46,366 nucleotides of DNA, from the NCBI RefSeq assembly GCF_002911015.1, contig NZ_KZ626905.1, positions 1 through 46,366 on the forward strand, written 5' to 3'. Numbering within the stretch: the stretch's first letter is position 1; each line of letters starts with the position of its first letter. Origin of the DNA: Streptomyces populi. GTDB taxonomy: Bacteria; Actinomycetota; Actinomycetes; Streptomycetales; Streptomycetaceae. Under the pieces are notes generated by a model. That model made no database searches. It was not told where the DNA came from and saw nothing but the letters and a program-made list of their open reading frames with translations. Both the position numbers and the translations under genes were made by a program. Positions 25,632 to 34,187 of the stretch are shown here, in pieces.

Positions 25632-26030
25632 TAGGGGGCTCCAGAAAGAATCGGTGGTGGCGGGGTGCCGCCCTGGCTGTCACCGTGCGCCCACGAGGAA
25701 ACTCGCATTACGCCCGAGTGCACCGCTTCCCGATCACTCTTCGCGATCTGTGCCCATCGGAGGCAGGCGGCAGCAGCCATCGACAACTCGACCTGGTTAC
25801 GGTACGCGCGGCTACGCCATCCGGTCAAACCAACCCTCGGCGGGGGACACTGTCCACAGGCTGGGGACAACAACTTGAACCGCACCGGTCGGCCTGACTA
25901 CCGTGGCGGAACTCCGATTCGTTCCCTTCTCGCCGCCCCAGCGGTTTTGTTCCTCCCCGCCCCAAGCGACTGACTTCCCAACCTGTTCCCAGAACCACAC
26001 GTTCGTGGGACCCGTGAGAGAGCGTGCCCC
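25632..26030. other. rpmH-dnaA divergent promoter region
   Basis: A 399-bp gene-free stretch. It contains an inverted pair of DnaA boxes (25850-25870) and a candidate rightward promoter, TTGAAC at 25875-25880 and TACCGT at 25899-25904 (18-bp spacer), about 125 bp before the dnaA start. The promoter for leftward rpmH is not obvious. Confidence 0.6.
25850..25870. promoter_or_regulatory. dnaA: Inverted pair of DnaA boxes at the dnaA promoter
   Basis: CTGTCCACA (25850-25858) and TGGGGACAA (25862-25870), each one mismatch from consensus, facing each other across 3 bp. This is the known arrangement at the Streptomyces dnaA promoter, where DnaA represses its own gene. Confidence 0.8.
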
Positions 26031-28088
26031 GTGGCTGACGTACCTGCCGATCTTGCCGCAGTGTGGCCACGCGTACTGGAGCAGCTTCTGGGCGAGGGCC
26101 GCGGCCAGGGCGTCGAGGTGAAGGACGAGCACTGGATCAAACGCTGCCAGCCCCTGGCGCTGGTCGCGGACACCGCTCTGCTCGCCGTACCCAACGAGTT
26201 CGCCAAGAACGTGCTGGAAGGCCGTCTCGCGCCGATCGTCAGCGAGACGCTGAGCCGCGAGTGCGGCCGCCCCATCCGCATCGCCATCACCGTCGACGAC
26301 TCCGCGGGCGAGCCCTCCGTGCCCGCCCCGCCCCGCTACGAGGAGCCCGAGCTCCCCGCCGGACCGGTCCAGGGCCGCGACCCCTACGAGAACCAGGGCC
26401 GCGACGACCGGAACGCGTACGACAGCGGTGCGTACGACGGCGCACAGGCCCGGGACGACCGCAGCCCGTACGAGGGGCCGGGACGGGACGAGCGCGGCCC
26501 GTACGAGGGTCAGGCCCGGGACGAGCGCGGCGCCTACGACAGCCAGGGCCGCGACGACCGCGGCGGCTACGACGGCGGCCAGGGTCGCGACGACCGCGGC
26601 ACGTACGAGCCGCAGGTCCGCGAGGAGCGCACCCCGTACGACTCCCGCCGTGACGGCTACGAGGGGTACGGCCGCCACCGCGCCGAACCTCTGCCCGGTG
26701 CCCCGGGCGACCAGCTGCCGACCGCCCGTCCCGCGTACCCGGACTACCAGCGCCCGGAGCCGGGCGCCTGGCCGCGCCACTCCCAGGACGACTACGGCTG
26801 GCAGCAGCAGCGTCTCGGTTTCCCCGAGCGGGACCCCTACGCCTCGCCGCCGCAGGACTACCGCCCCCAGCCGATGGACCGCTCGCCCTACGAGCAGCAG
26901 CGCCAGGACTACGACCAGCGCTCCGACCGCCGTGATCTGCCGGACCCCTCCGACAGCGGTCAGGGGCGAAGGGGCGGCCCCTCCCTGCCCTCCGCGGGCG
27001 GTGCTCCCGGAACGAAGGCCACGCAGTCCGCGCCGACGCCGGGTCCGGGCGAGCCCACGGCACGGCTGAACCCGAAGTACCTCTTCGACACGTTCGTGAT
27101 CGGCGCCTCGAACCGCTTCGCGCACGCCGCCGCGGTGGCCGTCGCCGAGGCGCCGGCGAAGGCGTACAACCCCCTCTTCATCTATGGGGAGTCGGGACTC
27201 GGCAAGACGCACCTGCTGCACGCCATCGGGCACTACGCGCGCAGTCTCTACCCGGGCACACGGGTGCGGTACGTGAGCTCGGAGGAGTTCACGAACGAGT
27301 TCATCAACTCCATCCGCGACGGCAAGGGCGACAGCTTCCGCAAGCGGTACCGGGAGATGGACATCCTGCTCGTCGACGACATCCAGTTCCTCGCGGACAA
27401 GGAGTCGACGCAGGAGGAGTTCTTCCACACCTTCAACACGCTGCACAACGCGAACAAGCAGATCGTGCTCTCCAGCGACCGGCCGCCCAAGCAGCTGGTC
27501 ACACTGGAGGACCGGCTGCGCAACCGCTTCGAGTGGGGCCTGATCACCGACGTCCAGCCGCCCGAGCTGGAGACCCGTATCGCCATCCTCCGCAAGAAGG
27601 CGGTGCAGGAGCAGCTCAACGCCCCGCCGGAGGTACTGGAGTTCATCGCGTCCCGGATCTCGCGCAACATCCGCGAGCTGGAGGGCGCGCTGATCCGGGT
27701 GACGGCGTTCGCCTCGCTCAACCGGCAGCCGGTGGACCTCGGTCTGACGGAGATCGTGCTCAAGGACCTGATCCCGGGCGGCGAGGACTCGGCGCCCGAG
27801 ATCACCGCGACCGCGATCATGGCGTCCACCGCCGACTACTTCGGCCTCACGGTGGACGATCTGTGCGGTTCCTCGCGCAGCCGCGTCCTGGTGACGGCAC
27901 GACAGATCGCCATGTACCTGTGCCGCGAGCTCACCGATCTGTCGCTGCCGAAGATCGGCGCGCAGTTCGGCGGCCGCGACCACACCACCGTGATGCACGC
28001 CGACCGCAAGATCCGCGCGCTGATGGCCGAGCGCCGCTCCATCTACAACCAGGTCACCGAACTCACGAACCGCATCAAGAACGGCTGA
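26031..28088 (+). CDS. dnaA: Chromosomal replication initiator DnaA
   Basis: Binds DnaA boxes in oriC and opens the duplex. The 685-residue product is far longer than E. coli DnaA (467) because of domain II. Domain I is about 1-90, domain II about 95-345, the AAA+ domain follows with Walker A GESGLGKTH (G386) and Walker B LLVDDIQF (about 447-454), and domain IV ends with the DnaA-box signature DHTTVMHADRKI (D650). Domain II contains about eight charged repeats of the type GRDDRxxYD/E (about 115-205), then Pro/Gln-rich sequence. Start is GTG 26031. It runs toward oriC and ends in a strong hairpin. Confidence 0.98.
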   Translation: MADVPADLAAVWPRVLEQLLGEGRGQGVEVKDEHWIKRCQPLALVADTALLAVPNEFAKNVLEGRLAPIVSETLSRECGRPIRIAITVDDSAGEPSVPAPPRYEEPELPAGPVQGRDPYENQGRDDRNAYDSGAYDGAQARDDRSPYEGPGRDERGPYEGQARDERGAYDSQGRDDRGGYDGGQGRDDRGTYEPQVREERTPYDSRRDGYEGYGRHRAEPLPGAPGDQLPTARPAYPDYQRPEPGAWPRHSQDDYGWQQQRLGFPERDPYASPPQDYRPQPMDRSPYEQQRQDYDQRSDRRDLPDPSDSGQGRRGGPSLPSAGGAPGTKATQSAPTPGPGEPTARLNPKYLFDTFVIGASNRFAHAAAVAVAEAPAKAYNPLFIYGESGLGKTHLLHAIGHYARSLYPGTRVRYVSSEEFTNEFINSIRDGKGDSFRKRYREMDILLVDDIQFLADKESTQEEFFHTFNTLHNANKQIVLSSDRPPKQLVTLEDRLRNRFEWGLITDVQPPELETRIAILRKKAVQEQLNAPPEVLEFIASRISRNIRELEGALIRVTAFASLNRQPVDLGLTEIVLKDLIPGGEDSAPEITATAIMASTADYFGLTVDDLCGSSRSRVLVTARQIAMYLCRELTDLSLPKIGAQFGGRDHTTVMHADRKIRALMAERRSIYNQVTELTNRIKNG

Positions 28089-28122
28089 CGGGTGCGGCGC
28101 CGACCGGCGCCGTTCCCGCCTG

Positions 28123-28155
28123 AGGGCGCCCCGGGACATCGTCCCGGGGCGCCCT
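28123..28155 (+). terminator. Terminator after dnaA
   Basis: A perfect 15-bp stem (AGGGCGCCCCGGGAC and complement) around a 3-nt ATC loop, 34 bp after the dnaA stop. It should keep dnaA transcription out of oriC. Confidence 0.85.
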
Positions 28156-28460
28156 TCGCGCTTCCCGCCCTCGCTCAGGGAACCTCACACGAGCGCCGGG
28201 GGCCCGGAACCGGGACAGGAACCGGGGCCGGGACGGCGCGGCGGGAACGGCGCCCGGAGACGGCTCGGCCGGCCCGCTCCGCGGAGTCCGGACGTCCCCG
28301 GAGCGGGCCGGCCGCGCGCCCGGCGAGGTCCGAGGAAGGCTCCCGGAGGCTTCGGACACGCTTCCCGACGGCTTCGGGCCCGTGACGCGAGGGCCGGCGC
28401 GCCGTTCTCACCGATGCCGACCCGACACCTGCTGTTCGAATCCGGTCCTGGTTACGGCCA

Positions 28461-29033
28461 CTCTCCACAGATGTGGCGACTTTCTGCCGTCCACATCCTG
28501 GGGACTGGGAAGTTGTCCAGATCGTTTCCACAGGGAACATTGTTGAAAGACCATCAGGGCAGGTCAGGCACCTGTGGATTCGTGGACGAAGATTCTCCAC
28601 AGCCTGTGGACAAAGGAAGGATCCACAGGCTGTGCGCAGAGTTGTCCACCGTCGGCCCACAGACCTGAGCCGGTTGTCCCCAGTGATCTCCAGCTTCTCC
28701 ACACCTCTGTCCACTGTTCGGCAACGCGCCGTGCCATCTCACCGAACAGAGTGAAAGGCGTCACACCGAGGTGCCGGATTGGGCTGTGGGGAACGTGGGT
28801 AAAGCTGGGGACGGCGCTGGGGAGAAGTCGCCCCGCGTTGTGGACCGAGTGTGCAGAACTTTTCGTCGTCCACAGAGACCCCGAGTTGTCCACTGCTGTC
28901 ACCCACAGGGCCGGTGGACAAAAAATCGCCTCTGAGCTGCGAAGACGGGGTTATCCACGGTATCCACAGGCCCTACTACTAAGACCAACTAGAGAGAGCC
29001 TGGGAATCGTTTCGAAGAGGGGGCTGTGCACAA
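28461..29033. other. oriC: oriC core: cluster of DnaA boxes
   Basis: The dnaA-dnaN intergenic region (28089-29211, 1123 bp) has no gene. From 28461 to 29033 it holds about twenty 9-mers like TTGTCCACA in both orientations. An exact box is at 28605-28613 (minus). One-mismatch boxes are at 28513, 28593, 28642, 28674, 28695, 28866, 28886 (plus) and 28913, 29025 (minus). Two-mismatch boxes include 28461, 28487, 28524, 28707, 28785, 28839, 28951 and 28960. The segment 28156-28400 is GC-rich with short repeats and no boxes. This matches the described Streptomyces oriC layout. Confidence 0.93.
28951..28984. promoter_or_regulatory. Candidate basal unwinding element (DnaA boxes, GC cluster, DnaA-trios)
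   Basis: Two abutting 9-mers, TTATCCACG (28951-28959) and GTATCCACA (28960-28968), are followed by GGCC (28969-28972) and then CTA CTA CTA AGA (28973-28984). The other strand reads 3'-GAT-GAT-GAT-5', the DnaA-trio motif that guides strand opening in B. subtilis. Order and spacing agree with that system; function here is inferred. Confidence 0.55.
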
Positions 29034-29211
29034 CTTGCTCCCGGCGGCCCGACTGCCGCTCGGCACGACTTGACCCCGAGAGGCAACGACTGTCAGCGCG
29101 GTGCGTCAGACTGGTCCCCGGTGTCCTCCCCCTCAGCGGCCGGAACGACACCGAGTCAGACGACGAAGGCCAGCAGGGCGAGAGCGCCGGCAACAGACGG
29201 AGGCGGCAACG

Positions 29212-30342
29212 GTGAAGATCCGGGTGGAACGCGACGTACTCGCGGAGGCAGTGGCCTGGGCGGCTCGCAGCCTCCCGGCCCGTCCGCCGGCGCCTGTGCT
29301 CGCCGGCCTCCTTCTGAAGGCCGAGGAGGGCGCGCTCAGCCTCTCCGGCTTCGACTACGAGGTCTCGGCGAGGGTCTCCGTGGACGCGGAGGTCGACGAG
29401 GAGGGCACGGTCCTCGTGTCCGGCCGTCTCCTCGCGGACATCTGCCGCGCCCTCCCCAACCGGCCGGTGGAGATTTCCACAGACGGTGTACGGGCGACCG
29501 TGGTCTGTGGTTCCTCGCGGTTCACACTCCACACACTGCCTGTGGAGGAATACCCGGCACTGCCCCAGATGCCGTCGGCGACCGGCACCGTCCCCGGTGA
29601 GGTCTTCGCCTCCGCCGCCGCCCAGGTGGCCATCGCCGCCGGACGCGACGACACGCTCCCGGTGCTCACCGGTGTGCGCATCGAGATCGAGGGCGACAAG
29701 GTCACCCTGGCGTCCACCGACCGGTACCGCTTCGCGGTCCGCGAGTTCCTGTGGAAGCCGGAGAACCCGGAGGCGTCCGCGGTCGCCCTGGTGCCCGCCA
29801 AGACGCTCCTGGACACCGCCAAGGCCCTCACGGGGGGCGACAGCGTGATCCTGGCGCTGTCCGGCTCCGGCGCGGGCGAGGGCCTGATCGGCTTCGAGGG
29901 CGCCGGGCGCCGTACGACCACCCGTCTGCTCGAGGGCGACCTCCCGAAGTACCGCTCGTTGTTCCCGACGGAGTTCAACTCCGTCGCCGTCATCGAGACC
30001 GCCCCCTTCGTGGAGGCCGTCAAGCGCGTGGCCCTGGTCGCCGAGCGCAACACCCCCGTGCGGCTGAGCTTCGAGCAGGGCGTGCTGATCCTGGAGGCCG
30101 GTTCCAGCGACGATGCACAGGCTGTGGAAAGGGTCGACGCCCAGCTGGAGGGCGACGACGTCTCGATCGCCTTCAACCCGACGTTCCTGCTCGACGGCCT
30201 GAGCGCCATCGACTCGCCGGTGGCCCAGCTCTCCTTCACGACGTCCACGAAGCCGGCGCTGCTGAGCGGCAAGCCCGCCGTGGACGCCGAGGCGGACGAG
30301 GCTTACAAGTACCTGATCATGCCGGTGCGCCTGTCCGGCTGA
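29212..30342 (+). CDS. dnaN: DNA polymerase III sliding clamp (beta subunit)
   Basis: Forms the dimeric ring that tethers polymerase III to DNA. The 376-residue product has three repeated clamp folds: begins MKIRVERDVLAEAVAWAARS-like (GTG start), with the second domain at ALPQMPSATGTVPGEVFA and the third ending in the conserved C-terminal PVRLSG (consensus MPMRL). The GTG at 29212 is chosen because GGAGG lies 8 nt upstream; the frame is open from 29101 but that part belongs to oriC. Followed by a 27-nt palindromic hairpin. Confidence 0.97.
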   Translation: MKIRVERDVLAEAVAWAARSLPARPPAPVLAGLLLKAEEGALSLSGFDYEVSARVSVDAEVDEEGTVLVSGRLLADICRALPNRPVEISTDGVRATVVCGSSRFTLHTLPVEEYPALPQMPSATGTVPGEVFASAAAQVAIAAGRDDTLPVLTGVRIEIEGDKVTLASTDRYRFAVREFLWKPENPEASAVALVPAKTLLDTAKALTGGDSVILALSGSGAGEGLIGFEGAGRRTTTRLLEGDLPKYRSLFPTEFNSVAVIETAPFVEAVKRVALVAERNTPVRLSFEQGVLILEAGSSDDAQAVERVDAQLEGDDVSIAFNPTFLLDGLSAIDSPVAQLSFTTSTKPALLSGKPAVDAEADEAYKYLIMPVRLSG

Positions 30343-30349
30343 CCCCGGA

Positions 30350-30376
30350 GCCCGCCGGTCCCCGGGACCGGCGGGC
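30350..30376 (+). terminator. Hairpin after dnaN
   Basis: A 27-nt perfect palindrome (GCCCGCCGGTCCC, one C, complement) starting 8 bp after the dnaN stop. No T-run. Likely terminates or stabilises the dnaN mRNA. Confidence 0.7.
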
Positions 30377-30407
30377 GCACCGAGGACGGGCATACGTCTG
30401 AGCGGCT

Positions 30408-30416
30408 CTGTCCACA
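30408..30416 (+). promoter_or_regulatory. DnaA-box-like site between dnaN and gnd
   Basis: CTGTCCACA, one mismatch from TTGTCCACA, in the dnaN-gnd intergenic gap 116 bp before gnd. Single site; occupancy unknown. Confidence 0.45.
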
Positions 30417-30531
30417 GATGTGCATAAGTTCCGCAGGTGCCCGAAAGGCGTGGGTGGTACCCCCCGGTTTAGGCTCGGACCCAGGTACGAGAGTGCCCTC
30501 ACGCCACGTCGCAACCCCTAAGGAACAACTG

Positions 30532-31407
30532 ATGGAGCTCGGTCTCGTCGGCCTCGGCAAGATGGGCGGCAACATGCGCGAGCGGATCCGCCGCGCAGGT
30601 CACACCGTCATCGGATACGACCGCAACCCGGACCTCGCCGATGTCCACAGCCTGGAAGAACTTGTGGGCAAGCTCAAGGGTCCGCGCGTGGTGTGGGTCA
30701 TGGTCCCCGCGGGCGCCGCGACCCAGTCCACCGTCGACGAGCTGGCCGCCCTGCTGGAGCCGGGCGACGTCGTCGTGGACGGCGGCAACTCGCGCTGGAC
30801 GGACGACGAGAAGCACGCCGTCGAGCTGGGCATCAAGGGCATCGGCTTCGTCGACTGCGGTGTCTCCGGCGGTGTGTGGGGCCTGGAGAACGGCTACGCG
30901 CTGATGTACGGCGGGGACGCCGAGCACGTCGCCAAGGTGCAGCCGGTCTTCGACGCGCTCAAGCCCGAGGGCGACTTCGGCGCGGTGCACGCCGGCAAGG
31001 TCGGCGCGGGCCACTTCGCGAAGATGGTCCACAACGGCATCGAGTACGCCATGATGCAGGCCTACGCCGAGGGCTGGGAACTGCTCGAGAAGGTCGACTC
31101 CGTCACGGACGTGCGCGAGGTCTTCCGGTCCTGGCAGGAGGGCACGGTCATCCGCTCCTGGCTGCTCGACCTCGCCGTCAACGCGCTGGACGAGGACGAG
31201 CACCTGGAGAAGCTCAAGGGGTTCGCGCAGGACTCCGGCGAGGGCCGGTGGACCGTGGAGGCGGCCATCGATCACGCGGTGCCGCTTCCCGCGATCACGG
31301 CGTCGCTCTTCGCCCGCTTCGCCTCGCGCCAGGACGACTCGCCGCAGATGAAGATGATCGCGGCGCTGCGCAACCAGTTCGGCGGCCACGCCGTCGAGAA
31401 GGCCTGA
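30532..31407 (+). CDS. gnd: 6-phosphogluconate dehydrogenase (short, NAD-type)
   Basis: Oxidatively decarboxylates 6-phosphogluconate to ribulose 5-phosphate in the pentose phosphate pathway. The 291-residue product is the short form, not the 470-residue E. coli type. It has the nucleotide loop GLVGLGKMGGNM (about 4-15), the family signature GAGHFAKMVHNGIEYAMMQ with catalytic K164, and VDGGNSRW. The ATG at 30532 has AAGGA 7 nt upstream; the frame opens at 30418 but the extra part spans a DnaA-like box. Its place between dnaN and recF is a Streptomyces trait. Confidence 0.94.
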   Translation: MELGLVGLGKMGGNMRERIRRAGHTVIGYDRNPDLADVHSLEELVGKLKGPRVVWVMVPAGAATQSTVDELAALLEPGDVVVDGGNSRWTDDEKHAVELGIKGIGFVDCGVSGGVWGLENGYALMYGGDAEHVAKVQPVFDALKPEGDFGAVHAGKVGAGHFAKMVHNGIEYAMMQAYAEGWELLEKVDSVTDVREVFRSWQEGTVIRSWLLDLAVNALDEDEHLEKLKGFAQDSGEGRWTVEAAIDHAVPLPAITASLFARFASRQDDSPQMKMIAALRNQFGGHAVEKA

Positions 31408-31444
31408 TCGACGCCCGGGGTCTTCGCACTCCGGAGCGCCCCGG

Positions 31445-31453
31445 TTGTCCACA
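31445..31453 (+). promoter_or_regulatory. Perfect DnaA box upstream of recF
   Basis: TTGTCCACA, exact consensus, 37 bp after the gnd stop and about 94 bp before the recF start, well outside oriC. Confidence 0.6.
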
Positions 31454-31546
31454 GCCGGGGAACACCCTGGGGACCGGGTCCGCCCGACCCCGGGGAGGAA
31501 TCCGCAACACCCGAAACACCACGCTGGGGGAGGTCGGCGAACGACC

Positions 31547-32671
31547 ATGCACGTCACGCATCTGTCGCTGGCCGACTACCGCTCGTACGCCCGGGTCGAG
31601 GTCCCGCTCGACCCGGGCGTCACCGCGTTCGTGGGGCCCAACGGACAGGGCAAGACGAACCTGGTCGAGGCCGTCGGCTATCTCGCGACCCTCGGCAGCC
31701 ACCGCGTCTCCTCGGACGCCCCGCTCGTCCGCATGGGCGCCGACCGGGCGATCATCCGGGCGAGCGTCCGCCAGGGGGAGCGGCAGCAGCTCGTAGAACT
31801 GGAGCTGAACCCCGGCAAGGCCAACCGTGCCCGCATCAACAGGTCTTCCCAGGTCAGACCGCGTGACGTCCTGGGCATCGTACGGACCGTCCTGTTCGCG
31901 CCCGAGGACCTCGCCCTGATCAAGGGCGATCCCGGGGAGCGGCGCCGGTTCCTCGACGAGCTGATCACCGCCCGCGCCCCGCGCATGGCGGGCGTCCGGT
32001 CCGACTACGACCGGGTCCTCAAGCAGCGCAACACCCTCCTCAAGTCGGCCGCACTGGCCCGCCGGCACGGCGGCCGCACCATGGACCTGTCCACACTCGA
32101 CGTGTGGGACCAGCACCTCGCGCGCGTGGGAGCCGAGCTGATGTCCCAGCGGCTCGACCTGGTCGCCGCGATCCAGCCGCTGGCCGACAAGGCCTACGAG
32201 CAGCTGGCGCCCGGCGGCGGGCCCGTCGCCCTGGAGTACAAGGCGTCCTCGCCCGGCACGGTGGGGCACACCCGCGAGGAGCTCTACGCACAGCTGATGG
32301 CCGCGATGGAGGAGGCCCGCAAACCGGAGATCGAGCGCGGTGTGACCCTCGTGGGGCCCCATCGGGACGACCTGGTCCTCAAGCTCGGCCGACTGCCCGC
32401 CAAGGGGTACGCCTCCCACGGCGAGTCCTGGTCCTACGCGCTGGCCCTGCGCCTGGCCTCGTACGACCTGCTGAGGGCCGAGGGCAACGAGCCGGTGCTG
32501 GTCCTCGACGACGTCTTCGCCGAACTGGACAGCCGCCGACGGGAGCGCCTGGCGGAACTCGTCGCCCCCGGTGAGCAGGTGCTCGTGACCGCCGCCGTGG
32601 ACGACGACGTGCCGGACGTCCTGACCGGGACGCGGTACGCCGTGTCCGAAGGCACGGTGGAGCGACTGTGA
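31547..32671 (+). CDS. recF: DNA replication and repair protein RecF
   Basis: An SMC-like ATPase that helps load RecA at gaps. The 374-residue product begins MHVTHLSLADYRSY, with Walker A VGPNGQGKTN (G30-N38), the conserved FAPEDLALIKGDPGERRRFLD segment (seen as EDLALIKGDPGERRRF), the signature region SHGESWSYALALRLA, and Walker B VLVLDDVFAELD (about 313-324). ATG 31547 is chosen from conservation of MHVTHL; GGAGG lies 13 nt upstream, slightly far. The stop overlaps the dciA start (GTGA). Confidence 0.95.
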   Translation: MHVTHLSLADYRSYARVEVPLDPGVTAFVGPNGQGKTNLVEAVGYLATLGSHRVSSDAPLVRMGADRAIIRASVRQGERQQLVELELNPGKANRARINRSSQVRPRDVLGIVRTVLFAPEDLALIKGDPGERRRFLDELITARAPRMAGVRSDYDRVLKQRNTLLKSAALARRHGGRTMDLSTLDVWDQHLARVGAELMSQRLDLVAAIQPLADKAYEQLAPGGGPVALEYKASSPGTVGHTREELYAQLMAAMEEARKPEIERGVTLVGPHRDDLVLKLGRLPAKGYASHGESWSYALALRLASYDLLRAEGNEPVLVLDDVFAELDSRRRERLAELVAPGEQVLVTAAVDDDVPDVLTGTRYAVSEGTVERL

Positions 32672-33234
32672 CGGAGAACACGTCGGGAGCGGGTGCCGAG
32701 GGCACCGGGCCCCGCAAGAAGACTCCGGAGCCCTCCGGTGTCGACCTCGCGCGCGTGGCTCTGCGCGCGGCGAAGGAGCAGGCACGCGCGCGTGGGGACG
32801 CGGCCCAGCAGAAGAAGCAGGCGCGGCGCGGCGGCGGTCTGCGCTCCGGTTCGGGTGCCGACGGACGTGACCCCATGGCGCTCGGGGCCGCCATCAACCG
32901 GCTGCTCACCGAGCGCGGATGGGAGACCCCGGCCGCGGTGGGCGGTGTGATGGGCCGCTGGCCGCAGATCGTCGGCGACGACCTGGCCAAGCACTGTGTT
33001 CCGCTGCGTTACGACGACGACCCGGCCGAGCGGGTGCTGACGGTGCAGTGCGACTCGACCGCGTGGGCGACCCAGCTGCGCCTGCTGGCGCCGCAACTGG
33101 TCGCACGGCTGAACCAGGACCTCGGGCGCGGCACGGTGCGCCTGATCAAGGTCCAGGGGCCGACGGGCCCCTCACGCCGGTACGGGCCGCTGCGCGCGCC
33201 GGGCAGCACGGGTCCCGGCGACACCTACGGGTGA
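32668..33234 (+). CDS. dciA: DciA-type helicase loader (DUF721)
   Basis: DciA-family proteins help load the replicative helicase DnaB in bacteria lacking DnaC or DnaI. The 188-residue product has a charged disordered head (KEQARARGDAAQQKKQARRG) and the DUF721 core from about 70 to 150 (MALGAAINRLLTERGWETP; GRWPQIVGDDLAKHCVPL; LTVQCDSTAWATQLRLL). It overlaps recF by 4 bp, so it is translated with it. Family is clear; the loader function is inferred from family knowledge. Confidence 0.88.
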   Translation: MTENTSGAGAEGTGPRKKTPEPSGVDLARVALRAAKEQARARGDAAQQKKQARRGGGLRSGSGADGRDPMALGAAINRLLTERGWETPAAVGGVMGRWPQIVGDDLAKHCVPLRYDDDPAERVLTVQCDSTAWATQLRLLAPQLVARLNQDLGRGTVRLIKVQGPTGPSRRYGPLRAPGSTGPGDTYG

Positions 33235-34187
33235 CCCGGGCCGGCGTCGGGCACCGGTCCCGCGGGCGGTGCGCCCGCCCGGACACCGCCCGCCCGGCGG
33301 TGAGCCGCGTCGCGGTGCCCGCGGACGGCGCCCGGACCGTCGGTGCCCGGACTGTCGGTGCCCGGACCGTCGCCCGTGCCCGTTCCGGTCACGGGCGGTC
33401 CTGACGCCCGCGGGCGGCCGTCCCGTCGGACCGCCGGTCGTGGTCGATCCGGGTGGTGCGCCGACCGCCCGCGAACCGGTGATCCCGATGACCGCGGACC
33501 GCTGATCCGGGCGATCGGACCGGGCCGGGCCGATGACGAAGGACGATTTCCGGCCGTCGTCCACAGCGGTGCCGGGACGTGTGGAACACGGGTCCGGGGT
33601 GTGTGCCGCCGCCGTGGGGCACAGCCGGCGGCCGGCCGCCGCACGCTCGGGCCCCGCATCGCTCCCGCCCGTGGGCGACCGGCCGCGCCCCAGGGTCCGC
33701 GCCGGTCGTGGCCCACCGGGCGCGCCGCCCTTCGCCACCCCTCGCCCGGCGATCCGGAAAGCGATGGATATTCGCAGGTCAGAGGCTTGTGGAGGGTTTC
33801 CCGGAGCCTGTCTCGGCCGCCCGGCGGGACGTCGTCCGGCGGGTTCCGCAGGACCGCCGAGGGTGACCGTCCGCGGCGGCGGACGGAGCCCCGGCCCGTC
33901 GGCGGTCGAGGCTTGACACCCGGAAGGGCTGAGTGCCGCTGTGAGCCTCTTTGGGCCCGGGTCCGTATATGGGGAGTCGGGCGAGACCGGTTCAGGGCGG
34001 CACATGCGGACTCAGGTACCGGCAAACCCCCATCACTGTCAGTGCTACCGGTAGACTGGAAGCTAATCCCGCCCCACTAGTGGGACGCACCGAGCAACGC
34101 TGACTAAGGCTTACCAACGCAACACGCCGCAGCCGCTCCGGCCACCCGCCGGGAGTTCGGCTCGTGCTGTGCCAGAAAGGGCGCTTC
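33235..34187. other. 953-bp gene-free region upstream of gyrB
   Basis: All long frames here lack ribosome sites and have the biased composition of GC-rich shadow frames, so I call no gene. Visible elements are a 15-bp tandem triplication (33330-33374), TCGTCCACA (33557-33565, one mismatch from a DnaA box), TTGACA (33913-33918), TAGACT (34052-34057) as a possible gyrB -10, and a 12-bp palindrome CCCACTAGTGGG (34073-34084). The gyrB promoter must lie here and supercoiling control is expected from the family; I cannot place it surely. Confidence 0.55.
33330..33374 (+). repeat. 15-bp tandem repeat, three copies
   Basis: GCCCGGACCGTCGGT repeats three times (33330, 33345, 33360). Copy 2 has T for C at one position and copy 3 differs in its last two bases. 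It lies in non-coding DNA about 95 bp after dciA. Confidence 0.75.

Noticed and set aside
28156..28400. Small gene between the dnaA terminator and the DnaA-box cluster
   Set aside because: Frames are GC-rich repeats of GAACCGGG-like units without a ribosome site. More likely origin-flanking DNA.
33225..34025. 266- and 277-codon leftward frames in the gyrB leader
   Set aside because: Arg/Pro/Gly-rich low-complexity products, no ribosome site, and no membrane or domain signal. Treated as non-coding.
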